Part shown: positions 1-6,931 of the stretch, in pieces
Position numbering within the stretch: the stretch's first letter is position 1
Layout: every line of letters starts with the position of its first letter
Assembly: GCA_023267795.1 (NCBI GenBank)
Contig: JAHFMP010000010.1
Span: forward strand, 1 to 13,133
Source: Candidatus Woesearchaeota archaeon
GTDB lineage: Archaea; Nanobdellota; Nanobdellia; Woesearchaeales; DSVV01
Length of the DNA: 13,133 bases
Reading direction: 5' to 3'
Made by a program: the position numbers and the translations under genes
The notes under the pieces: generated by a model
Database searches by the model: none
The model's input: the letters and a program-made list of their open reading frames with translations, nothing else
What the model was told of the DNA's origin: nothing

Positions 1-1
1 A

Positions 2-109
2 CAAAAATACCACTTACAAAATAATCAGATAAGCAAACTTCTCAATAAAGATCCTCGAACTATCTGGACAGTGCTATATCGAATAAAAGAAAAAATGGTG
101 AAGGCATGA
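2..109 (+). CDS. C-terminal tail of a helix-turn-helix protein (5' partial)
   Basis: The frame starting at base 2 is open to a TGA at 107-109 and gives about 35 residues ending in KEKMVKA. The stretch QISKLLNKDPRTIWTVLYR reads like a helix-turn-helix: an 'xIxxLLN' first helix, a short turn, then a recognition helix with RTIW. This resembles sigma-region-4 or short archaeal DNA-binding domains. The stop overlaps the next start as ATGA (106-109), so the two genes are probably co-transcribed and translationally coupled. Most of the protein lies outside the window, so its full domain structure and function are unknown. It could regulate the surface protein gene, but that is inference from position only. 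Confidence 0.6.
   Translation, partial: QKYHLQNNQISKLLNKDPRTIWTVLYRIKEKMVKA
97..101 (+). promoter_or_regulatory. Shine-Dalgarno site GGTGA for the surface protein
   Basis: GGTGA matches the archaeal anti-Shine-Dalgarno complement and sits 4 nt before the ATG at 106. It lies inside the end of the upstream reading frame. Together with the ATGA overlap it supports ATG 106 as the true start. Confidence 0.55.
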
Positions 110-3100
110 GAAAACAGCAACGAATGCAGTTGTATGAAATATATCATATTTCTATAGTTGTTGCTATTCTATTCTTGTTATTTATCAGTGCCATCTATCT
201 CACAGAAAAAACAGGAAGAAATCTTACAGGTGCAGTCATTGGTAAGACAGGAACAAATGCTTCATTAACGCTCTTTGATGATGGAGATATAAGACCGAAC
301 ACATTTACAGGTGACATTGAAATAAACACACTCTTTAATGATACGAGCAATGTGTATTTCTATGCAAATTATACAAATGGAACAGGTCAAGCAGTACCAG
401 CATCAGGAACAACTTGTAACATTGAATATGCTGCAGATGCAGGAGGTAATAGAGGTCCATTTGCGATGTCTCGAAATGCTACTCTCAGCATCTTTCAATA
501 CAATAGATCATACCCACAAAATGGAACATTTGCATGGAACGTGACTTGTCAAAACCCAACAATAGGAACAGCAACATTGATTGCGTATGACAGTGTGAGA
601 ATATTTGGTCGTGGTTGTACATCAGTTGGAAGTGGCTTGCTTTGGACAAATATTACCAACAACACTGTTTTATGTGGTGGAACAACAACCTCAACACCAG
701 GATCACTAGATAGGGCTCTTTTGATACAAAATAATAATATTACTGTTGACTGTAATGGCACTATTTTCAGAACCACTAATAATGGGGCTGTCGGCATAAC
801 TATTGGTCCATTTAATGGAACCATCATAAAAGGATGTGTTATCGAAAATTTTACCAACGGCATTATTACTTCTTCGATAGATTTCAAATCAGAGGCATTC
901 TTGTTCAATAATAGTTTTGCAAATAATACTGCTGTTCAGATTAATTTCACAAAAGCAGGAAATATTACTTTGCGAAATAATACCATTACAAATACAACAG
1001 GAGTAGGTATTTGGGCAGAAAATGTCACAAACATGACTGTGATTTCAAATAGTTTCTGTAGAAATGCTGTTACGTTAGTGAATAGCACAAGTAATATTAC
1101 AACAGCTAATAATACTTTATGTATTACGCTTATCTCGCCTGGAAATGCAACACGGCAATCTGAAATTAATTTCACTTTCAGAATGCAATCTCTGCTGTCA
1201 AATAGAACATGTGATATTATTACACCAACAAGTATTCTTTCAGGAAGAACAATTGTCCAAAACACATTAACTGATGCTTTAGATGCAAACATTACATTAA
1301 ATGTCTCCTTCTACAATAATCAAACATTCAATTGGCAGGTAAATTGTACAGATACAGAAAATAATAAAGATCTCAGTGTTTTGTTTAATGTCACAGAATA
1401 CAAAGCATGTACTGTTCCAACATTGATCCAAACAGCACCTCAAGAGAATATAACATTTTGTCCAGGAACATTTGAGATGAATGATTCTGGTACAGGCAGT
1501 TCTTATATGACTCTTTCGAAGATTAATGATACTATTATTCAATGTAATAATACTATCTTGCGTGGGAATTCTCTGACAAACTTCATAACAATCGATAATG
1601 GAACAAATAGACTCACTGTGAGACATTGTACCTTGCTTAACTTCTCGAGAGGTATTGAAACTCGAGGTCCAGGAATAAATACAAACAATTTTACTATTTA
1701 TAATAATTCGTTTATTAATCTAAGCTCGTTTGGTGTCAATATAAATGGACCAGTTGGTTTCAACTTCACAAATAACACATTTAGGAACATAGTAGGAATA
1801 GGAATTGCTCTTGCTGATAGCAGGAATATAACATTCATGAATAACACAATCATTAATACCTCTGCAGAAGGACTTACATTATTTAATCTGAGCAACAGTA
1901 CAATTATCTGGAACAACATTTCTATAACAGGAGGTCCTGGAATTTATATACATCCTTCTGGATTAGGGTTCCTCCCCACAAGCCGTCCAGTCTCTACCAA
2001 CCTCATTGCAAATAATACTATTTGTGGAGCCAGTGCAGAAGGATTCTTGGCAAATGAGACGTTCTATAATCTCTCTCCAATTATGGATGGCCTGATAAAC
2101 AACAATACATTCTGTAATGCAACAACAGGAAATGCAAATAGAGATGTTGCAAAGCTTATCTGGTCAATAGAAGTAAATGTCGTCAATAGAACAAACACTA
2201 GCATTGTCAATGCAAATGTGAATATAACAGATACATTCAACAGAAATATCACTTCTGATCTTCTCACAAATGCATCTGGTCTTACAACACCTCTTACTAA
2301 CATCACGCAATATATTGTTAACAATACTGGTCAGGTTGTGAATTTCACGCCAATTACTATTGTTGCTGCAAAGAATGCTGAAAAAAGTAATCTTACTATT
2401 TCCGTAGATTCAATACGTATTGCAGGAATTACAGATATGGGAGCAATTATTCTCAACCTCAGTCAAGATGCAACTGCTCCAAATGTAACGCAGATAAGAC
2501 CAGCATCAGGAATAGAAAATACATATATCAATTTCACTGCAATGGTCAATGATACTGTAGGAATACAGTCATGTAGTTTCTTTTTAGGAAACTCATTAAC
2601 TGATGCAACAAATAGAGGAACAATGACATACTCATTAGGAGATGGCATTGTGAACATAACATTCCTTGTAGGATCTGCAGGAACATATCTTGGCTATGCA
2701 AACTGTACTGATAATGGAAATAATATTGGATTTAATGCAACAACTATTCTAATTACTCCCGCAACATCAGGAAATGGTGGAGAAGATGATGGAGGTGGAG
2801 CAGGTGGTGGTCCAGCACCAGAAACAACAGTAGCACCTGTTACTGAAACAACTCCAGTACAAGAGCAGGCTCCTGTTACTGAAACTTCAATAACTGAGCA
2901 AGAAGCTATTGAAGAAAAAATAGTTGAAAAACAAGAAGAAGTTGTTGAATCAGAAAACGCATATGAAAATATTTTTATAAACACTATTTTAGAAGCATGG
3001 AAAGGAAAACTTACAATACAAAAGATTATTGAAGAAATAAAAGAGATAGTAATAAGAACATATAAAATTTTATTATTGTTATTGCTTATCCCAATTCTCT

Positions 3101-3930
3101 TATTGCTTCGTGCAACAACAATTGTTGATGAACATTCATTGAGAAGAATGATAGAGGATAAGAAGATAAATGAATATTGGAGAATCTATGTTTCAAAAGA
3201 ATGTTATATTAAATACAATATGTTCCAGAATATTAAGCCAGTAGCACAGGAAGATTCTGAAATACAAAAAGCAAATGCACTTGCAAAAGAAAACAACCTT
3301 TCTTACGAACTTTCCTCGTTAATTTTATTTGCAAATAAAAAGCTCATCCCGCGAATCTTTACGATGGAAGATGTTTCAAAAGAGTTGCGTCATAAATATC
3401 CGAGAATATTATTTACTTCCCCAACAAAGAATTTCAGAGAGGATCAGTTGCAAAGATATATTGAAACAGAGCAGAGTAAAGGATTTACTAACAATGAGAT
3501 ACGAGAAACACTAAGTAGAGCAAAATGGAAGCCAGAAATCATTAAAAAATATCTTGATCCTGAAAAAGATTTAGAAGAGTATATTAAAACACTGCAGCAG
3601 AAAGGCAAAACATTAGGAGAGATACGAAAACAATTGCTGGAAGTTCATTGGAAAAAAGAGATCATAAACAGATATCTTCCTCGAGATAAAGTGTTAAAGG
3701 AGTATATTGACAGGCAAAGAAAAGATGGGAAACCAAATTCCATGATCAGAAAGGCTGTGCTCGAAGCTGGCTGGGAAAAAGAGCTTGTCAATACACTTTT
3801 AAATCCAGAAAAAGATCTTAAAATATATATTGTTGCACAGCACCAAAAAGGAATCTCTGATGAAGAAATAAAACAAAAATTGTTTGCAAATGGCTGGGGT
3901 AAAGAAAGTATTGCAACGTATTTGAAATGA
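106..3930 (+). CDS. Large membrane-anchored surface protein with duplicated beta-helix and cytoplasmic repeats
   Basis: This 1274-residue protein has a positively charged N-terminus and a first membrane segment (about 13-32), which is a signal anchor or an uncleaved signal peptide. A long outer region follows. Residues 35-165 look Ig-like. A first parallel beta-helix module (about 171-339) is rich in NNT/NIT turns. An Ig-like segment (about 340-432) and a second beta-helix (about 435-680) follow. Then come beta-sandwich-like segments (about 685-885), one starting DATAPNVT, and a Gly/Pro/Thr/Glu linker (886-945). A Glu/Lys-rich helix leads to a Leu-rich membrane segment (about 986-1004). The cytoplasmic tail (1005-1274) ends in four 41-residue helical repeats. 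I counted about 70 N-X-S/T sequons, all outside, consistent with heavy N-glycosylation. It resembles NosD-like beta-helix surface proteins of DPANN archaea. The substrate or partner is unknown; adhesion or cell-cell contact is a guess. Confidence 0.8.
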   Translation: MRKQQRMQLYEIYHISIVVAILFLLFISAIYLTEKTGRNLTGAVIGKTGTNASLTLFDDGDIRPNTFTGDIEINTLFNDTSNVYFYANYTNGTGQAVPASGTTCNIEYAADAGGNRGPFAMSRNATLSIFQYNRSYPQNGTFAWNVTCQNPTIGTATLIAYDSVRIFGRGCTSVGSGLLWTNITNNTVLCGGTTTSTPGSLDRALLIQNNNITVDCNGTIFRTTNNGAVGITIGPFNGTIIKGCVIENFTNGIITSSIDFKSEAFLFNNSFANNTAVQINFTKAGNITLRNNTITNTTGVGIWAENVTNMTVISNSFCRNAVTLVNSTSNITTANNTLCITLISPGNATRQSEINFTFRMQSLLSNRTCDIITPTSILSGRTIVQNTLTDALDANITLNVSFYNNQTFNWQVNCTDTENNKDLSVLFNVTEYKACTVPTLIQTAPQENITFCPGTFEMNDSGTGSSYMTLSKINDTIIQCNNTILRGNSLTNFITIDNGTNRLTVRHCTLLNFSRGIETRGPGINTNNFTIYNNSFINLSSFGVNINGPVGFNFTNNTFRNIVGIGIALADSRNITFMNNTIINTSAEGLTLFNLSNSTIIWNNISITGGPGIYIHPSGLGFLPTSRPVSTNLIANNTICGASAEGFLANETFYNLSPIMDGLINNNTFCNATTGNANRDVAKLIWSIEVNVVNRTNTSIVNANVNITDTFNRNITSDLLTNASGLTTPLTNITQYIVNNTGQVVNFTPITIVAAKNAEKSNLTISVDSIRIAGITDMGAIILNLSQDATAPNVTQIRPASGIENTYINFTAMVNDTVGIQSCSFFLGNSLTDATNRGTMTYSLGDGIVNITFLVGSAGTYLGYANCTDNGNNIGFNATTILITPATSGNGGEDDGGGAGGGPAPETTVAPVTETTPVQEQAPVTETSITEQEAIEEKIVEKQEEVVESENAYENIFINTILEAWKGKLTIQKIIEEIKEIVIRTYKILLLLLLIPILLLLRATTIVDEHSLRRMIEDKKINEYWRIYVSKECYIKYNMFQNIKPVAQEDSEIQKANALAKENNLSYELSSLILFANKKLIPRIFTMEDVSKELRHKYPRILFTSPTKNFREDQLQRYIETEQSKGFTNNEIRETLSRAKWKPEIIKKYLDPEKDLEEYIKTLQQKGKTLGEIRKQLLEVHWKKEIINRYLPRDKVLKEYIDRQRKDGKPNSMIRKAVLEAGWEKELVNTLLNPEKDLKIYIVAQHQKGISDEEIKQKLFANGWGKESIATYLK
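3439..3927 (+). repeat. Four tandem 41-residue helical repeats in the surface protein tail
   Basis: Residues 1112-1274 divide into four units of 123 bp (the last lacks one codon before the stop) with no insertion or deletion between them. The pattern is L-x2-Y-I, then K/D-G, E/M-I-R/K, a Trp, and I/L-x3-L-L or Y-L near the end. The Trp residues fall at 1141, 1182, 1223 and 1264, and the Tyr-Ile pairs at 1118, 1159, 1200 and 1241, all exactly 41 apart. Identity is moderate, so this is an old protein-level duplication rather than a recent DNA repeat. Each unit looks like two helices around a glycine turn. The general pattern (YI...G...I...L...GW) is familiar from DPANN and CPR membrane proteins, but I know of no firm function. 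Confidence 0.85.
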
Positions 3931-3941
3931 TACAACATCTT

Positions 3942-3949
3942 TTTATATA
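3942..3949 (+). promoter_or_regulatory. TATA box of dcd
   Basis: TTTATATA lies 12 nt after the surface protein stop, and its centre is about 25 nt before the dcd ATG at 3970. No Shine-Dalgarno site is visible before that ATG. The spacing fits an archaeal promoter whose transcript starts at or next to the start codon (leaderless). The T-run just before it (3940-3944) may also help terminate the upstream transcript. Confidence 0.6.
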
Positions 3950-3969
3950 GCAAAACGTTCCTTGTTCTC

Positions 3970-4527
3970 ATGGTTGTTCTTTGCGATAAAGACATTAAAA
4001 AGTTATTACAAAAAGGCGAGATAGTAATAAAAGAAATAATAGAAGAACAAATAGGAAGCTGTTCTGTTGATTTACGGCTTGGCAATACTTTTCGTATTTT
4101 TAAGCATGCAGAAGTAACCCATGTTGATCCAAAAGAAGGCATTGGAGAAGAATTGATGGAGCTTGTAAAAAAAAACAATGACGAACCATTCATTATACAT
4201 CCAGGAGAATTTGTTTTGGGAACAACAATAGAGCATGTAGAAATTCCCAGATATCTTGTTGCACGTCTTGATGGAAGAAGTTCCTGGGGCAGGCTGGGAA
4301 TTATTATTCATTCCACTGCTGGATCTGTGCAGCCAGGCTATGCAGGTCAGCTCACATTAGAAATTGCAAATATTTCAAAAGTACCTGTAAAACTCTGGCC
4401 AGGTTCAAGAATTTGTCAATTAACGTTTGAACAGCTCAGCAGTCCATGTGAAGTTGCCTATAATGAAAAGAAATCAAAGTATATGGGACAAGAAGGGCCG
4501 CAGAGCAGTAAAATTATATTAGATTAA
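3970..4527 (+). CDS. dcd: dCTP deaminase (possibly dUTPase-bifunctional)
   Basis: This 185-residue cytosolic enzyme of the dUTPase/dCTP deaminase fold is expected to act as a homotrimer and convert dCTP to dUTP for thymidylate synthesis. Visible family motifs are DLRLG (34-38), HPGEF (77-81), GRSSWGRLG (102-110), HSTAG (114-118), TLEIAN (129-134) with the likely catalytic Glu131, and a C-terminal GQEGPQSSK that should close over the nucleotide. The length is normal. The position after TAGSV, usually Asp in the relatives I recall (IDPG or IDAG), is Gln121 here. Whether the enzyme also hydrolyses dUTP, as in Methanocaldococcus, cannot be read from sequence alone. It has its own TATA box. The last 9 nt overlap the end of the convergent ATPase gene. 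Confidence 0.9.
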   Translation: MVVLCDKDIKKLLQKGEIVIKEIIEEQIGSCSVDLRLGNTFRIFKHAEVTHVDPKEGIGEELMELVKKNNDEPFIIHPGEFVLGTTIEHVEIPRYLVARLDGRSSWGRLGIIIHSTAGSVQPGYAGQLTLEIANISKVPVKLWPGSRICQLTFEQLSSPCEVAYNEKKSKYMGQEGPQSSKIILD

Positions 4528-5841
4528 AAATCTGTCTTTTACTTCGTGATATGCAGTAGGGCTTTCTCCACCGTGCCATGTAAATCTTGGCCGTATCTTG
4601 ATAGAATATAATTTTTCATTTGTATCATCAAAAAGCAATGCACTACCTTTTGTTCGTGGCAATATATTGAGCTGGACATCTAATCCTTCTCTCATGTAGC
4701 TTTGCATTAATGCACCAAGCGCTTCTGTATCTATTTTTGCAGTAATTCTATGGCTTAGAACAGTGTCGCTTTGTGTCATAACATCTGTATGAATTTTTCC
4801 TGGCTGTTGTGTTGCGAGTATCAAACTAATGCCTGGCTGTCTTCCTTCACGTAAGATAGTGATGAGAGAATCAGTCGCAGTTGTTTTTCCTTGTCGTGGA
4901 AGAAACTCGTGTGCTTCATCAAGAACAAGCCAGACAAGAGGAAATTCTTGTTTTGTTTCATGAGGTGTGCTAAAGTAACGCATTGATTCATGAAGTTGTG
5001 CAAATTCCTCATTTTTTCTATCAAGCATTCGTTGCATAAATAGTTTTTTTGCAATAAGACCAACAACAAGGCATTTTATTTTCCAACCGTTTGGCATTGT
5101 CGCATAGCATGAAATATCGAGAACGCACACTTTACCGGGTTGTGCTAGTTCTTCTATTTTTGTTCCGTGAATGTCAAAAATTCCCCAAGCAATTGTATTC
5201 AGAAAACGGTTTTTTGCAGCATCTTTTATATCAGATGTTGCCTCTGCTGTATTGAGTTTTGCAATAATGTCTTGGATAGAGTAGCTTTCTTCTTTGTTTT
5301 CTTCCTGTAATTCAGTAATTATTCTTTCAATAAGTACCCCTATTGGACTATTGATCTCAATATCGAATGTTGTACACCAGTCCTCTGCTGTGAGCTCATT
5401 TGGTTGTATTGCAAATGAAAAATCACTGGGAATTCCTTTTTCCTTGTATTCTTCATAAAAACGCAGAGGAGTATAAATCTGAACATCAAGTCCTTTTGGT
5501 TCAAGCTGCCATTCTTTAAGTTCAGGCAATTCTTTTTTGTTTGGATATTTCATAGTCCAATACACTCCCATGGTGTCAAGAAGAATTAAAGAAATATTTT
5601 GTTTGATTTCTCCTGGCAAGTCGGTCATGCCTTCTGCGATGACGCCGAGAGTGTAGGATTTACCAGAATTTCTCTTTCCTGCTACAAGGACAATATGGCT
5701 TCTCACCATATCCATGTATACATTGTTAGAAAGAGAGGTTGTTTGTCCCATAGTAACGTATTGTTTGCCCAAAAAGATTGCTCCTTTTGTGCCATATTTT
5801 TCTCTGTCAATTTGATCTCTTCCAATAATAATATCATACAT
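4519..5841 (-). CDS. HerA/FtsK-superfamily ATPase (DUF87-type)
   Basis: This 440-residue P-loop ATPase has Walker A GKRNSGKS (55-62), Walker B VWLVLDEAHEF (303-313, Asp308-Glu309), and a downstream ATQQPGKI (343-350) typical of the HerA/VirB4-like group. TQSDTVLSHR (356-365) is in the region that normally carries the arginine finger. The roughly 50 residues before Walker A could form a short HAS-barrel. Classical archaeal HerA, a hexameric DNA translocase working with NurA, Mre11 and Rad50 in end resection, is usually longer (above 500 residues), and none of those partners is adjacent here. HerA-like translocase is therefore the safe call, with the exact role unknown. It starts at an ATG 26 nt from a TATA box, so the transcript is probably leaderless. 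Its 3' end overlaps dcd by 9 nt, stop against stop. Confidence 0.8.
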   Translation of the reverse strand: MYDIIIGRDQIDREKYGTKGAIFLGKQYVTMGQTTSLSNNVYMDMVRSHIVLVAGKRNSGKSYTLGVIAEGMTDLPGEIKQNISLILLDTMGVYWTMKYPNKKELPELKEWQLEPKGLDVQIYTPLRFYEEYKEKGIPSDFSFAIQPNELTAEDWCTTFDIEINSPIGVLIERIITELQEENKEESYSIQDIIAKLNTAEATSDIKDAAKNRFLNTIAWGIFDIHGTKIEELAQPGKVCVLDISCYATMPNGWKIKCLVVGLIAKKLFMQRMLDRKNEEFAQLHESMRYFSTPHETKQEFPLVWLVLDEAHEFLPRQGKTTATDSLITILREGRQPGISLILATQQPGKIHTDVMTQSDTVLSHRITAKIDTEALGALMQSYMREGLDVQLNILPRTKGSALLFDDTNEKLYSIKIRPRFTWHGGESPTAYHEVKDRFLI

Positions 5842-5863
5842 GCATATTTTCTTGAAATAATTG

Positions 5864-5871
5864 TTTATATA
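5864..5871 (-). promoter_or_regulatory. TATA box of the HerA-like gene
   Basis: Read on the minus strand this is TATATAAA, centred about 26 nt before the ATG at 5841. No Shine-Dalgarno site precedes that ATG, so a leaderless transcript is likely. Confidence 0.6.
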
Positions 5872-5894
5872 GTTTGTTTTATGAAATCACAACA

Positions 5895-5902
5895 TTTTAA
5901 AA
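5895..5902 (+). promoter_or_regulatory. TATA-like box of the parvulin gene
   Basis: TTTTAAAA is centred about 28 nt before the ATG at 5927. It lies back to back with the minus-strand TATA box at 5864-5871, making an 85-nt divergent promoter region. It is a weaker match than the other TATA boxes in the window. Confidence 0.45.
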
Positions 5903-5926
5903 GGGGTTCTCACTGCTATTTTTTCT

Positions 5927-6919
5927 ATGAAGGAAGGTTTTTTGACACTCGAACTTAAGATATTTCTTGTTGCTCTCTTCGGAATAGGCTTGTTACTTTT
6001 TGTCACATTTTATGGAAAAGATACCTCTTTGTTTACAGAAGGTGACGATGTTGTTGTTACAGTTAATGGAAATCCGATTACAGCAGAAGATGTTGCAGAA
6101 CAGATTGCAAAATTGCCTGCATATTATTTTTCAAAAGGCATGGATAATGAAACAATTAGAAATGCAATCATAGAACAGCTCATTGCAAAAGAATTATTGG
6201 TACTGCAGAGTAAAGAGCTTGGCATTACAGCAACAGATCTTGAAATTCAGGAAGCTCTGGAAAATATTACAAAACAGGCACAATTAAGTGTAGAGGAGTT
6301 CCGGCAACGATTAATAGAAGAGAATATTACTCAAACAGAATTAGAAGAAATGATTAAGGAGCAGCTTTCAATCAATAAAGTAATCGAGAGAGAAGTTCTT
6401 AAAAATGTTCAAGTAACAGAAGAAGAAATATCAGCTTATTATGATGAACAAAAGGAAACGCTTGCAGAAGTTCGTGCGAGTCATATTTTAGTGTGTTATG
6501 ATGGAGCACTTCGTTGCGAGGAAAATAGAACAAAAGAAGAGGCAGAGATAGAAGCAGAAAGGATTATTAGAGAATTAAAATATAATGGTGCTGATTTTGC
6601 TGCTTTGGCAAAAAGCTATTCCAATGACCCTTCTGCTCAATTCAATGGGGGAGATCTTGGCTGGTTTACAAAAGGTCAAATGGTGCCTGAGTTTGAAAAT
6701 GCAGTGTTCAGCATGAATGTTGGTGAAATGACAGACACTCCTGTAGAAACAGTGTATGGCTATCATATTATTTTAGTTACAGATAAAAAAGAAGAACTTA
6801 TGGATTTTAAAGAAGAGATTGAAACTTCATTGCTTTTAGAGAAACAAAAGGCAGCAGTAGAAGCATATCTTAGTCAGCTAAAAACAGCAGCATCTATTGT
6901 ATATACTGAAACAGAATAA
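5927..6919 (+). CDS. Membrane-anchored parvulin-type peptidyl-prolyl isomerase (PpiC/SurA/PrsA-like)
   Basis: This 330-residue foldase has an N-terminal hydrophobic anchor (about residues 10-29), so its body should lie outside the membrane. Residues 38-165 form a SurA-like helical chaperone domain (VNGNPITAEDVAEQIAK at its start). Residues about 181-277 form the parvulin domain: RASHILV with His186, DFAALAKSYSNDPSA, NGGDLGWFTKGQMVPEFE, and YGYHIILV with the second His. These domains catalyse proline isomerisation and help fold exported proteins. No lipobox cysteine is seen, so it is not a lipoprotein of the PrsA kind. An insert after the first strand carries two cysteines (190 and 197) that could form a disulphide. 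It converges on dnaG with 12 nt between the stops. The start fits the TATA spacing and includes the whole anchor. Confidence 0.88.
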   Translation: MKEGFLTLELKIFLVALFGIGLLLFVTFYGKDTSLFTEGDDVVVTVNGNPITAEDVAEQIAKLPAYYFSKGMDNETIRNAIIEQLIAKELLVLQSKELGITATDLEIQEALENITKQAQLSVEEFRQRLIEENITQTELEEMIKEQLSINKVIEREVLKNVQVTEEEISAYYDEQKETLAEVRASHILVCYDGALRCEENRTKEEAEIEAERIIRELKYNGADFAALAKSYSNDPSAQFNGGDLGWFTKGQMVPEFENAVFSMNVGEMTDTPVETVYGYHIILVTDKKEELMDFKEEIETSLLLEKQKAAVEAYLSQLKTAASIVYTETE

Positions 6920-6931
6920 AAAAATCAAAAA
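6918..6931 (-). terminator. T-rich terminator of dnaG
   Basis: Immediately after the dnaG stop the minus strand reads five T, GA, then seven T. Archaeal RNA polymerase terminates at such U-tracts without needing a hairpin. It overlaps the stop codon of the convergent parvulin gene. Confidence 0.45.

Noticed and set aside
3439..3927. CRISPR array or recent tandem DNA duplication
   Set aside because: The 123-bp periodicity is at protein level, with much nucleotide divergence and no spacer-repeat pattern.
3645..4193. 182-codon minus-strand frame across the surface protein end and dcd start
   Set aside because: It is antisense to two well-supported genes and crosses a promoter. Its Ser/Phe-rich product is typical of a shadow frame.
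5599..5958. 119-codon plus-strand frame over the HerA-like start and the divergent promoters
   Set aside because: It is antisense to a clear P-loop ATPase and runs through both TATA boxes and the start of the parvulin gene in another frame.
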